A stretch of DNA of 64,000 nt, taken from Amaranthus tricolor. Lineage: Eukaryota; Streptophyta; Magnoliopsida; Caryophyllales; Amaranthaceae. The stretch spans positions 23,401,768 through 23,465,767 of the forward strand of contig NC_080059.1 in assembly GCF_026212465.1 (NCBI RefSeq). Direction: 5' to 3'. The notes beneath the pieces are model-generated. The model made no database searches and had not been told where the DNA came from. It was given only the letters and a program-made list of their open reading frames with translations. How positions within the stretch are numbered: the stretch's first letter is position 1; each line of letters begins with the position of its first letter. Of the stretch, positions 21,161 through 36,490 are shown piece after piece. The position numbers were made by a program, and so were the translations under genes.

Positions 21161-24100
21161 TCAATGATCAATGACGAATGAACGATGAAGAATGAACAAG
21201 GATGAATGATCAATGAAGAATGAACAAGGATCAATGGTCAATGACGAATGAACGATGAAGAATGAACAAGGATCAATGATCAATGACAAATGAACGATGA
21301 AAAATGAACAAGGATCAACGATCAATGACGAATGAACGATGAAGAATGAACAAGGGTCAATGATCAATGAAGAATGAACAAGGATCAATGATCAAAGAAG
21401 AATGAACGATGAAGAATGAACAAGGATCAATGATCAATGAAGAATGAACGATGAAGAATGAACAAGGAGTAATGGTAAATGACGAATGAACGATGAAGAA
21501 TGAACAAGGATCAATGATCAATGACGAATGAACGATGAAGAATGAACAAGGATCAATGATCAATGACGAATGAACGATGAAGAATGAACAAGGAACAATG
21601 ATCAATGAAGAATGAACAAGGATCAATGATCAATGACGAATGAACGATGAAGAATGAAAAAGGATCAATGATCAAAGAAGAATGAACGATGAAGAATGAA
21701 CAAGGATCAATGATCAATGAAGAATGAACGATGAAGAATGAACAAGGAGTAATGGTCAATGACGAATGAACGATGAAGAATGAACAAGGATCAATGATCA
21801 ATGACGAATGAACGATGAAGAATGAACAAGGATCAATGATCAATGAAGAATGAACAAGGATCAATGATCAAAGAAGAATGAACGATGAAGAATGAACAAG
21901 GTTCAATGATCAATGAAGAATGAACGATAAAGAATGAACAAGGATTAATGGTCAATGACGAATGAACGATGAAGAATGAACAAGGATCAATGATCAATGA
22001 AGAATGAACGATGAAGAATGAACAAGGATTAATGGTCAATGATGAATGAACGATGAAGAATGAACAAGGATCAATGATCAATTACGAATGAACGATGAAG
22101 AATGAACAAGGATCAATGATCAATGACGAATGAACGATGAAGAATGAACAAGGATCAATGATCAATGAAGAATGAACAAGGATCAATGATCAAAGAAGAA
22201 TGAACGATGAAGAATGAACAAGGTTCAATGATCAATGAAGAATGAACGATAAAGAATGAACAAGGATTAATGGTCAATGACGAATGAACGATGAAGAATG
22301 AACAAGGATCAATGATCAATGAAGAATGAACGATGAAGAATGAACAAGGATTAATGGTCAATGACGAATGAACGATGAAGAATGAACAAGGATCAATGAT
22401 CAATGAAGAATGAACGATGAAGAATGAACAAGGATCAATGATACATGAAAAATGAACGATGAAGAATGAATAAGGATCAATGATCAATGACGAATGAACG
22501 ATGAAGAATGAACAAGGATCAATGATCAATGAAGAATGAACGATGAAGAATGAACAAGGAGTAATGGTCAATGATGAATGAACGAATGAAGAATGAACAA
22601 GGATCAATGATCAATGACGAATGAACGATGAAGAATGAACAAGGATCAATGATCAATGAAGAATGAACGATGAAGAATGAACAAGGATCAATGATCAATG
22701 AAGAATGAACGATGAAGAATGAACAAGGAACAATGATCAATGAAGAATGATCGATGAAGAATGAACAAGGATTAATGGTCAATGAAGAATGAACGATGAA
22801 GAATGCACAAGGATCAATGGTCAATGAAGAATGAACGATGAAGAATGAACAAGGATCAATGATCAATGAAGAATGAACAAGGATCAATGATCAAAGAAGA
22901 ATGAACGATGAAGAATGAACAAGGATCAATGATCAATGAAGAATGAACGATGAAGAATGAACAAGGAGTAATTGTCAATGACGAATGAACGATGAAGAAT
23001 GAACAAGGATCAATGATCAATGACGAATGAACGATGAAGAATGAACAAGGATCAATGATCAATGAAGAATGAACAAGGATCAATGATCAAAGAAGAATGA
23101 ACGATGAAGAATGAACAAGGAGTAATGGTCAATGACGAATGAACGATGAAGAATGAACAAGGATCAATGATCAAAGACGAATGAACGATGAAGAATGAAC
23201 AAGGATCAATGATCAATAAACAATGAACAAGGATCAATGATCAATGACGAATGAACGATGAAGAATGAATAAGGATCAATGATCAATGACGAATGAACGA
23301 TGAAGAATGAACAAGGATCAATGATCAATGAAGAATGAACAAGGATCAATGATCAAAGAAGAATGAACGATGAAGAATGAACAAGGTTCAATGATCAATG
23401 AAGAATGAACGATGAAGAATGAACAAGGATCAATGATCAATGACGAATGAACGATGAAGAATGAACAAGGATCAATGATCAATGAAGAATGAACAAGGAT
23501 TAATGATCAAAGAAGAATGAACGATGAAGAATGAACAAGGATCAATGATCAATGAAGAATGAACGATGAAGAATGAACAAGGATTAATGGTCAATGACGA
23601 ATGAACGATGAAGAATGAACAAGGATCAATGATCAATGTAGAATGAACGATGAAGAATGAACAAGGATTAATGGTCAATGACGAATGAACGATGAAGAAT
23701 GAACAAGGATCAATGATCAATGACGAATGAACGATGAAGAATGAACAAGGATCAATGATCAATGACGAATGAACGATGAAGAATGAACAAGGATAAATGA
23801 TCAATGAAGAATGAACGATGAAGAATGAACAAGGATTAATGGTCAATGACGAATGAACGATGAAGAATAAACAAGGATCAATGATCAATCACGAATGAAC
23901 GATGAAGAATGAACAAGGATCAATGATCAATGACGAATGAACGATGAAGAATGAACAAGGATCAATGATCAATGAAGAATGAACAAGGATCAATGATCAA
24001 AGAAGAATGAACGATGAAGAATGAACAAGGATCAATGATCAATGAAGAATGAACGATGAAGAATGAACAAGGAGTAATGGTAATGACGAATGAACGATGA

Positions 24101-27100
24101 AGAATGAACAAGGATCAATGATCAATGACGAATGAACGATGAAGAATGAACAAGGATCAATGATCAATGAAGAATGAACAAGGATCAATGATCAAAGAAG
24201 AATGAACAAGGATCAATGATCAATGAAGAATGAACGATGAAGAATGAACAAGGAGTAATGGTCAATGACGAATGAACGATGAAGAATGAACAATGATCAA
24301 TGATCAATGACGAATGAACGATGAAGAATGAACAAGGATCAATGATCAATGAAGAATGAACAAGGATCAATGATCAATGACGAATGAACGATGAAGAATG
24401 AACAAGGATCATTGATCAATGAAGAATGAACAAGGATCAATGGTCAATGACGAATGAACGATGAAGAATGAACAAGGATCAATGATCAATGACAAATGAA
24501 CGATGAAGAATGAACAAGGATCAATGATCAATGACGAATGAACGATGAAGAATGAACAAGGATCAATGATCAATGAAGAATGAACAAGGATCAATGATCA
24601 AAGAAGAATGAACGATGAAGAATGAACAAGGATCAATGATCAATGAAGAATGAACGATGAAGAATGAACAAGGAGTAATGGTCAATGACGAATAAACGAT
24701 GAAGAATGAACAAGGATCAATGATCAATGACGAATGAACGATGAAGAATGAACAAGGATCAATGATCAATGAAGAATGAACAAGGATCAATGATCAATGA
24801 CGAATGAACGATGAAGAATGAACAAGGATCAATGATCAATGAAGAATGAACAAGGATCAATGGTCAATGACGAATGAACGATGAAGAATGAACAAGGATC
24901 AATGATCAATGACAAATGAACGATGAAGAATGAACAAGGATCAATGATCAATGACGAATGAACGATGAAGAATGAACAAGGGTCAATGATCAATGAAGAA
25001 TGATCAAAGAAGAATGAACGATGAAGAATGAACAAGGAGTAATGGTCAATGACGAATGAACGATGAAGAATGAACAAGGATCAATGATCAATGACGAATG
25101 AACGATGAAGAATGAACAAGGATCAATGATCAATGAAGAATGAACAAGGATCAATGATCAATGACGAATGAACGATGAAGAATGAACAAGGATCAATGAT
25201 CAATGAAGAATGAACAAGGATCAATGGTCAATGACGAATGAACGATGAAGAATCAACAAGGATAAATGATCAATAAAGAATGAACGATGAAGAATGAAAA
25301 AGGATCAATGATCAATGACGAATGAACGATGAAGAATGAACAAGGATCAATGATCAATGAAGAATGAAAGATGAAGAATGAACAAGGAGTAATGGTCAAT
25401 GACGAATGAACGATGAAGAATGAACAAGGATCAATGATCAATGACGAATGAACGATGAAGAATGAACAAGGATCAATGATCAATGAAGAATGAACGATGA
25501 AGAATGAACAAGGATCAATGATCAATGAAGAATGAACTAGGATCAATGATCAATGACGAATGAACGATGAAGAATGAACAAGGGTCAATGATCAATGAAG
25601 AATGAACGATGAAGAATGAACAAGGATCAATGATCAATGAAGAATGAACAAGGATCAATGATCAATGACGAATGAACGATGAAGAATGAACAAGGATCAA
25701 TGATCAATGAAGAATGAACAAGGATCAATGATCAATGACGAATGAACGATGAAGAATGAACAAGGATGAATGATCAATGAACAATGAACAAGGATCAATG
25801 ATCAATGACGAATGAACGATGAAGAATGAACAAGGATCAATGATCAATGACGAATGAACGATGAAGAATGAACAAGGATCAATGATCAATGAAGAATGAA
25901 CAAGGATCAATGATCAAAGAAGAATGAACGATGAAGAATGAACAAGGAGTAATGGTCAATGACGAATGAACGATGAAGAATGAACAAGGATCAATGATCA
26001 AAGACGAATGAACGATGAAGAATGAACAAGGATCAATGATCAATAAACAATGAACAAGGATCAATGATCAATGACGAATGAACGATGAAGAATGAATAAG
26101 GATCAATGATCAATGACGAATGAACGATGAAGAATGAACAAGGATCAATGATCAATGAAGAATGAACAAGGATCAATGATCAAAGAAGAATGAACGATGA
26201 AGAATGAACAAGGTTCAATGATCAATGACGAATGAACGATGAAGAATGAACAAGGATCAATGATCAATGAAGAATGAACAAGGATTAATGATCAAAGAAG
26301 AATGAACGATGAAGAATGAACAAGGATCAATGATCAATGAAGAATGAACGATGAAGAATGAACAAGGATTAATGGTCAATGACGAATGAACGATGAAGAA
26401 TGAACAAGGATCAATGATCAATGTAGAATGAACGATGAAGAATGAACAAGGATTAATGGTCAATGACGAATGAACGATGAAGAATGAACAAGGATCAATG
26501 ATCAATGACGAATGAACGATGAAGAATGAACAAGGATCAATGATCAATGACGAATGAACGATGAAGAATGAACAAGGATAAATGATCAATGAAGAATGAA
26601 CGATGAAGAATGAACAAGGATTAATGGTCAATGACGAATGAACGATGAAGAATAAACAAGGATCAATGATCAATCACGAATGAACGATGAAGAATGAACA
26701 AGGATCAATGATCAATGACGAATGAACGATGAAGAATGAACAAGGATCAATGATCAATGAAGAATGAACAAGGATCAATGATCAAAGAAGAATGAACGAT
26801 GAAGAATGAACAAGGATCAATGATCAATGAAGAATGAACGATGAAGAATGAACAAGGAGTAATGGTAATGACGAATGAACGATGAAGAATGAACAAGGAT
26901 CAATGATCAATGACGAATGAACGATGAAGAATAAACAAGGATCAATGATCAATGAAGAATGAACAAGGATCAATGATCAAAGAAGAATGAACAAGGATCA
27001 ATGATCAATGAAGAATGAACGATGAAGAATGAACAAGGAGTAATGGTCAATGACGAATGAACGATGAAGAATGAACAATGATCAATGATCAATGACGAAT

Positions 27101-30100
27101 GAACGATGAAGAATGAACAAGGATCAATGATCAATGAAGAATGAACAAGGATCAATGATCAATGACGAATGAACGATGAAGAATGAACAAGGATCAATGA
27201 TCAATGAAGAATGAACAAGGATCAATGGTCAATGACGAATGAACGATGAAGAATGAACAAGGATCAATGATCAATGACAAATGAACGATGAAGAATGAAC
27301 AAGGATCAATGATCAATGACGAATGAACGATGAAGAATGAACAAGGGTCAATGATCAATGAAGAATGATCAAAGAAGAATGAACGATGAAGAATGAACAA
27401 GGAGTAATGGTCAATGACGAATGAACGATGAAGAATGAACAAGGATCAATGATCAATGACGAATGAACGATGAAGAATGAACAAGGATCAATGATCAATG
27501 AAGAATGAACAAGGATCAATGATCAATGACGAATGAACGATGAAGAATGAACAAGGATCAATGATCAATGAAGAATGAACAAGGATCAATGGTCAATGAC
27601 GAATGAACGATGAAGAATCAACAAGGATAAATGATCAATGAAGAATGAACGATGAAGAATGAAAAAGGATCAATGATCAATGACGAATGAACGATGAAGA
27701 ATGAACAAGGATCAATGATCAATGAAGAATGAAAGATGAAGAATGAACAAGGAGTAATGGTCAATGACGAATGAACGATGAAGAATGAACAAGGATCAAT
27801 GATCAATGACGAATGAATGATGAAGAATGAACAAGGATCAATGATCAATGAAGAATGAACGATGAAGAATGAACAAGGATCAATGATCAATGAAGAATGA
27901 ACAAGGATCAATGATCAATGACGAATGAACGATGAAGAATGAACAAGGGTCAATGATCAATGAAGAATGAACGATGAAGAATGAACAAGGATCAATGATC
28001 AATGAAGAATGAACAAGGATCAATGATCAATGACGAATGAACGATGAAGAATGAACAAGGATCAATGATCAATGAAGAATGAACAAGGATCAATGGTCAA
28101 TGACGAATGAACGATGAAGAATGAACAAGGATCAATGATCAATGACAAATGAACGATGAAGAATGAACAAGGAGTAATGGTAAATGACGAATGAACGATG
28201 AAGAATGAACAAGGATCAATGATCAATGACGAATGAACGATGAAGCATGAACAAGGATCAATGATCAATGAAGAATGAACGATGAAGAATGAACAAGGAT
28301 CAATGATCAATGAAGAATGAACAAGGATCAATGATCAATGACGAATGAACGATGAAGAATGAACAAGGATGAATGATCAATGAAGAATGAACAAGGATCA
28401 ATGGTCAATGACGAATGAACGATGAAGAATGAACAAGGATCAATGATCAATGAAAAATGAACGATGAAAAATGAACAAGGATCAACGATCAATGACGAAT
28501 GAACGATGAAGAATGAACAAGGGTCAATGATCAATGAAGAATGAACAAGGATCAATGATCAAAGAAGAATGAACGATGAAGAATGAACAAGGATCAATGA
28601 TCAATGAAGAATGAACGATGAAGAATGAACAAGGAGTAATGGTCAATGACGAATGAACGATGAAGAATGAACAAGGATCAATGATCAATGACGAATGAAC
28701 GATGAAGAATGTACAAGGATCAATGATCAATGACGAATGAACGATGAAGAATGAACAAGGATCAATGATCAATGAAGAATGAACAAGGATCAATGATCAA
28801 TGACGAATGAACGATGAAGAATGAAAAAGGATCAATGATCAAAGAAGAATGAACGATGAAGAATGAACAAGGATCAATGATCAATGAAGAATGAACGATG
28901 AAGAATGAACAAGGAGTAATGGTCAATGACGAATGAACGATGAAGAATGAACAAGGATCAATGATCAATGACGAATGAACGATGAAGAATGAACAAGGAT
29001 CAATGATCAATGAAGAATGAACAAGGATCAATGATCAAAGAAGAATGAACGATGAAGAATGAACAAGGTTCAATGATCAATGAAGAATGAACGATAAAGA
29101 ATGAACAAGGATTAATGGTCAATGACGAATGAACGATGAAGAATGAACAAGGATCAATGATCAATGAAGAATGAACGATGAAGAATGAACAAGGATTAAT
29201 GGTCAATGATGAATGAACGATGAAGAATGAACAAGGATCAATGATCAATTACGAATGAACGATGAAGAATGAACAAGGATCAATGATCAATGACGAATGA
29301 ACGATGAAGAATGAACAAGGATCAATGATCAATGAAGAACGAACAAGGATCAATGATCAAAGAAGAATGAACGATGAAGAATGAACAAGGTTCAATGATC
29401 AATGAAGAATGAACGATAAAGAATGAACAAGGATTAATGGTCAATGACGAATGAACGATGAAGAATGAACAAGGATCAATGATCAATGAAGAATGAACGA
29501 TGAAGAATGAACAAGGATTAATGGTCAATGACGAATGAACGATGAAGAATGAACAAGGATCAATGATCAATGAAGAATGAACGATGAAGAATGAACAAGG
29601 ATCAATGATAAATGAAAAATGAACGATGAAGAATGAATAAGGATCAATGATCAATGGCGAATGAACGATGAAGAATGAACAAGGATCAATGATCAATGAA
29701 GAATGAACGATGAAGAATGAACAAGGAGTAATGGTCAATGATGAATGAACGAATGAAGAATGAACAAGGATCAATGATCAATGACGAATAAACGATGAAG
29801 AATGAACAAGGATCAATGATCAATGAAGAATGAACGATGAAGAATGAACAAGGATCAATGATCAATGAAGAATGAACGATGAAGAATGAACAAGGAACAA
29901 TGATCAATGAAGAATGATCGATGAAGAATGAACAAGGATTAATGGTCAATGAAGAATGAACGATGAAGAATGAACAAGGATCAATGGTCAATGAAGAATG
30001 AACAATGAAGAATGAACAAGGATCAATGATCAATGAAGAATGAACAAGGATCAATGATCAAAGAAGAATGAACGATGAAGAATGAACAAGGATCAATGAT

Positions 30101-30200
30101 CAATGAAGAATGAACGATGAAGAATGAACAAGGAGTAATTGTCAATGACGAATGAACGATGAAGAATGAACAAGGATCAATGATCAATGACGAATGAACG
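21161..30200 (+). repeat. 7,167-bp segmental repeat inside the minisatellite
   Basis: Unit patterns at 21161, 21833, 22155, 22519 and 22856 return at 28328, 29000, 29322, 29686 and 30023, all at 7167 bp. A phase-breaking variant (CGAATGAAGAATG after ATGATGAATGAA) at about 22580 and 29747 confirms it. Near 23.1/30.3 kb the offset changes to 7433. Confidence 0.75.
23472..27160 (+). repeat. 2,785-bp segmental repeat inside the minisatellite
   Basis: Patterns at 23472-23888 and 24185-24370 return at 26257-26673 and 26970-27155, both at 2785 bp. The same 417-bp signature also occurs at 19048, 30905, 40021, 46813 and 54298. Confidence 0.75.
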
Positions 30201-31618
30201 ATGAAGAATGAACAAGGATCAATGATCAATGAAGAATGAACAAGGATCAATGATCAATGACGAATGAACGATGAAGAATGAACAAGGAGTAATGGTCAAT
30301 GACGAATGAACGATGAAGAATGAACAAGGATCAATGATCAATGACGAATGAACGATGAAGAATGAACAAGGATGAATGATCAATGAACAATGAACAAGGA
30401 TCAATGATCAATGACGAATGAACGATGAAGAATGAACAAGGATCAATGATCAATGACGAATGAACGATGAAGAATGAACAAGGATCAATGATCAATGAAG
30501 AATGAACAAGGATCAATGATCAAAGAAGAATGAACGATGAAGAATGAACAAGGAGTAATGGTCAATGACGAATGAACGATGAAGAATGAACAAGGATCAA
30601 TGATCAAAGACGAATGAACGATGAAGAATGAACAAGGATCAATGATCAATAAACAATGAACAAGGATCAATGATCAATGACGAATGAACGATGAAGAATG
30701 AACAAGGATCAATGATCAATGACGAATGAACGATGAAGAATGAACAAGGATCAATGATCAATGAAGAATGAACAAGGATCAATGATCAAAGAAGAATGAA
30801 CGATGAAGAATGAACAAGGTTCAATGATCAATGAAGAATGAACGATGAAGAATGAACAAGGATCAATGATCAATGACGAATGAACGATGAAGAATGAACA
30901 AGGATCAATGATCAATGAAGAATGAACAAGGATTAATGATCAAAGAAGAATGAACGATGAAGAATGAACAAGGATCAATGATCAATGAAGAATGAACGAT
31001 GAAGAATGAACAAGGATTAATGGTCAATGACGAATGAACGATGAAGAATGAACAAGGATCAATGATCAATGTAGAATGAACGATGAAGAATGAACAAGGA
31101 TTAATGGTCAATGACGAATGAACGATGAAGAATGAACAAGGATCAATGATCAATGACGAATGAACGATGAAGAATGAACAAGGATCAATGATCAATGACG
31201 AATGAACGATGAAGAATGAACAAGGATAAATGATCAATGAAGAATGAACGATGAAGAATGAACAAGGATTAATGGTCAATGACGAATGAACGATGAAGAA
31301 TAAACAAGGATCAATGATCAATCACGAATGAACGATGAAGAATGAACAAGGATCAATGATCAATGACGAATGAACGATGAAGAATGAACAAGGATCAATG
31401 ATCAATGAAGAATGAACAAGGATCAATGATCAAAGAAGAATGAACGATGAAGAATGAACAAGGATCAATGATCAATGAAGAATGAACGATGAAGAATGAA
31501 CAAGGAGTAATGGTCAATGACGAATGAACGATGAAGAATGAACAAGGATCAATGATCAATGACGAATGAACGATGAAGAATGAACAAGGATCAATGATCA
31601 ATGAAGAATGAACAAGGA

Positions 31619-34600
31619 TCAATGATCAAAGAAGAATGAACAAGGATCAATGATCAATGAAGAATGAACGATGAAGAATGAACAAGGAGTAATGGTCAAT
31701 GACGAATGAACGATGAAGAATGAACAAGGATCAATGATCAATGACGAATGAACGATGAAGAATGAACAAGGATCAATGATCAATGAAGAATGAACAAGGA
31801 TCAATGATCAATGACGAATGAACGATGAAGAATGAACAAGGATCAATGATCAATGAAGAATGAACAAGGATCAATGGTCAATGACGAATGAACGATGAAG
31901 AATGAACAAGGATCAATGATCAATGACAAATGAACGATGAAGAATGAACAAGGATCAATGATCAATGACGAATGAACGATGAAGAATGAACAAGGATCAA
32001 TGATCAATGAAGAATGAACAAGGATCAATGATCAAAGAAGAATGAACGATGAAGAATGAACAAGGATCAATGATCAATGAAGAATGAACAAGGAGTAATG
32101 GTCAATGACGAATAAACGATGAAGAATGAACAAGGATCAATGATCAATGACGAATGAACGATGAAGAATGAACAAGGATCAATGATCAATGAAGAATGAA
32201 CAAGGATCAATGATCAAAGAAGAATGAACGATGAAGAATGAACAAGGATCAATGATCAATGAAGAATGAACAAGGAGTAATGGTCAATGACGAATAAACG
32301 ATGAAGAATGAACAAGGATCAATGATCAATGACGAATGAACGATGAAGAATGAACAAGGATCAATGATCAATGAAGAATGAACAAGGATCAATGATCAAT
32401 GACGAATGAACGATGAAGAATGAACAAGGATCAATGATCAATGAAGAATGAACAAGGATCAATGGTCAATGACGAATGAACGACGAAAAATGAACAAGGA
32501 TCAATGATCAATGACAAATGAACGATGAAGAATGAACAAGGATCAATGATCAATGACGAATGAACGATGAAGAATGAACAAGGGTCAATGATCAATGAAG
32601 AATGAACAAGGATCAATGATCAAAGAAGAATGAACGATGAAGAATGAACAAGGAGTAATGGTCAATGACGAATGAACGATGAAGAATGAACAAGGATCAA
32701 TGATCAATGACGAATGAACGATGAAGAATGAACAAGGATCAATGATCAATGAAGAATGAACAAGGATCAATGATCAATGACGAATGAACGATGAAGAATG
32801 AACAAGGATCAATGATCAATGAAGAATGAACAAGGATCAATGGTCAATGACGAATGAACGATGAAGAATCAACAAGGATAAATGATCAATGAAGAATGAA
32901 CGATGAAGAATGAAAAAGGATCAATGATCAATGACGAATGAACGATGAAGAATGAACAAGGATCAATGATCAATGAAGAATGAAAGATGAAGAATGAACA
33001 AGGAGTAATGGTCAATGACGAATGAACGATGAAGAATGAACAAGGATCAATGATCAATGACGAATGAACGATGAAGAATGAACAAGGATCAATGATCAAT
33101 GAAGAATGAACGATGAAGAATGAACAAGGATCAATGATCAATGAAGAATGAACAAGGATCAATGATCAATGACGAATGAACGATGAAGAATGAACAAGGG
33201 TCAATGATCAATGAAGAATGAACGATGAAGAATGAACAAGGATCAATGATCAATGAAGAATGAACAAGGATCAATGATCAATGACGAATGAACGATGAAG
33301 AATGAACAAGGATCAATGATCAATGAAGAATGAACAAGGATCAATGGTCAATGACGAATGAACGATGAAGAATGAACAAGGATCAATGATCAATGACAAA
33401 TGAACGATGAAGAATGAACAAGGAGTAATGGTCAATGACGAATGAACGATGAAGAATGAACAAGGATCAATGATCAATGACGAATGAACGATGAAGAATG
33501 AACAAGGATCAATGATCAATGAAGAATGAACAAGGATCAATGATCAAAGAAGAATGAACAAGGATCAATGATCAATGAAGAATGAACGATGAAGAATGAA
33601 CAAGGAGTAATGGTCAATGACGAATGAACGATGAAGAATGAACAAGGATCAATGATCAATGACGAATGAACGATGAAGAATGAACAAGGATCAATGATCA
33701 ATGAAGAATGAACAAGGATCAATGATCAATGACGAATGAACGATGAAGAATGAACAAGGATCAATGATCAATGAAGAATGAACAAGGATCAATGGTCAAT
33801 GACGAATGAACGATGAAGAATGAACAAGGATCAATGATCAATGACAAATGAACGATGAAGAATGAACAAGGATCAATGATCAATGACGAATGAACGATGA
33901 AGAATGAACAAGGATCAATAATCAATGAAGAATGAACAAGGATCAATGATCAAAGAAGAATGAACGATGAAGAATGAACAAGGATCAATGATCAATGAAG
34001 AATGAACAAGGAGTAATGGTCAATGACGAATAAACGATGAAGAATGAACAAGGATCAATGATCAATGACGAATGAACGATGAAGAATGAACAAGGATCAA
34101 TGATCAATGAAGAATGAACAAGGATCAATGATCAAAGAAGAATGAACGATGAAGAATGAACAAGGATCAATGATCAATGAAGAATGAACAAGGAGTAATG
34201 GTCAATGACGAATAAACGATGAAGAATGAACAAGGATCAATGATCAATGACGAATGAACGATGAAGAATGAACAAGGATCAATGATCAATGAAGAATGAA
34301 CAAGGATCAATGATCAATGACGAATGAACGATGAAGAATGAACAAGGATCAATGATCAATGAAGAATGAACAAGGATCAATGGTCAATGACGAATGAACG
34401 ACGAAGAATGAACAAGGATCAATGATCAATGACAAATGAACGATGAAGAATGAACAAGGATCAATGATCAATGACGAATGAACGATGAAGAATGAACAAG
34501 GGTCAATGATCAATGAAGAATGAACAAGGATCAATGATCAAAGAAGAATGAACGATGAAGAATGAACAAGGAGTAATGGTCAATGACGAATGAACGATGA

Positions 34601-35454
34601 AGAATGAACAAGGATCAATGATCAATGACGAATGAACGATGAAGAATGAACAAGGATCAATGATCAATGAAGAATGAACAAGGATCAATGATCAATGACG
34701 AATGAACGATGAAGAATGAACAAGGATCAATGATCAATGAAGAATGAACAAGGATCAATGGTCAATGACGAATGAACGATGAAGAATCAACAAGGATAAA
34801 TGATCAATGAAGAATGAACGATGAAGAATGAAAAAGGATCAATGATCAATGACGAATGAACGATGAAGAATGAACAAGGATCAATGATCAATGAAGAATG
34901 AAAGATGAAGAATGAACAAGGAGTAATGGTCAATGACGAATGAACGATGAAGAATGAACAAGGATCAATGATCAATGACGAATGAACGATGAAGAATGAA
35001 CAAGGATCAATGATCAATGAAGAATGAACGATGAAGAATGAACAAGGATCAATGATCAATGAAGAATGAACAAGGATCAATGATCAATGACGAATGAACG
35101 ATGAAGAATGAACAAGGGTCAATGATCAATGAAGAATGAACGATGAAGAATGAACAAGGATCAATGATCAATGAAGAATGAACAAGGATCAATGATCAAT
35201 GACGAATGAACGATGAAGAATGAACAAGGATCAATGATCAATGAAGAATGAACAAGGATCAATGGTCAATGACGAATGAACGATGAAGAATGAACAAGGA
35301 TCAATGATCAATGACAAATGAACGATGAAGAATGAACAAGGAGTAATGGTCAATGACGAATGAACGATGAAGAATGAACAAGGATCAATGATCAATGACG
35401 AATGAACAATGAAGCATGAACAAGGATCAATGATCAATGAAGAATGAACGATGA
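31619..35454 (+). repeat. 1,918-bp tandem segmental duplication inside the minisatellite
   Basis: Patterns at 31619, 31843, 32431, 32585 and 32869 return at 33537, 33761, 34349, 34503 and 34787, all at 1918 bp. Two adjacent copies; differences are single bases, for example AATCAATAATC only in the second copy near 33920. Confidence 0.85.
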
Positions 35455-36490
35455 AGAATGAACAAGGATCAATGATCAATGAAGAATGAACAAGGATCAA
35501 TGATCAATGACGAATGAACGATGAAGAATGAACAAGGATCAATGATCAATGAAGAATGAACAAGGATCAATGGTCAATGACGAATGAACGATGAAGAATG
35601 AACAAGGATCAATGATCAATGACAAATGAACGATGAAGAATGAACAAGGATCAATGATCAATGACGAATGAACGATGAAGAATGAACAAGGATCAATGAT
35701 CAATGAAGAATGAACAAGGATCAATGATCAAAGAAGAATGAACGATGAAGAATGAACAAGGATCAATGATCAATGAAGAATGAACGATGAAGAATGAACA
35801 AGGAGTAATGGTCAATGACGAATAAACGATGAAGAATGAACAAGGATCAATGATCAATGACGAATGAACGATGAAGAATGAACAAGGATCAATGATCAAT
35901 GAAGAATGAACAAGGATCAATGATCAATGACGAATGAACGATGAAGAATGAACAAGGATCAATGATCAATGAAGAATGAACAAGGATCAATGGTCAATGA
36001 CGAATGAACGATGAAGAATGAACAAGGATCAATGATCAATGACAAATGAACGATGAAGAATGAACAAGGATCAATGATCAATGACGAATGAACGATGAAG
36101 AATGAACAAGGGTCAATGATCAATGAAGAATGAACAAGGATCAATGATCAAAGAAGAATGAACGATGAAGAATGAACAAGGAGTAATGGTCAATGACGAA
36201 TGAACGATGAAGAATGAACAAGGATCAATGATCAATGACGAATGAACGATGAAGAATGAACAAGGATCAATGATCAATGAAGAATGAACAAGGATCAATG
36301 ATCAATGACGAATGAACGATGAAGAATGAACAAGGATCAATGATCAATGAAGAATGAACAAGGATCAATGGTCAATGACGAATGAACGATGAAGAATGAA
36401 CAAGGATAAATGATCAATGAAGAATGAACGATGAAAAATGAATAAGGATCATTGATCAATGACGAATGAACGATGAAGAATGAACAAGGA

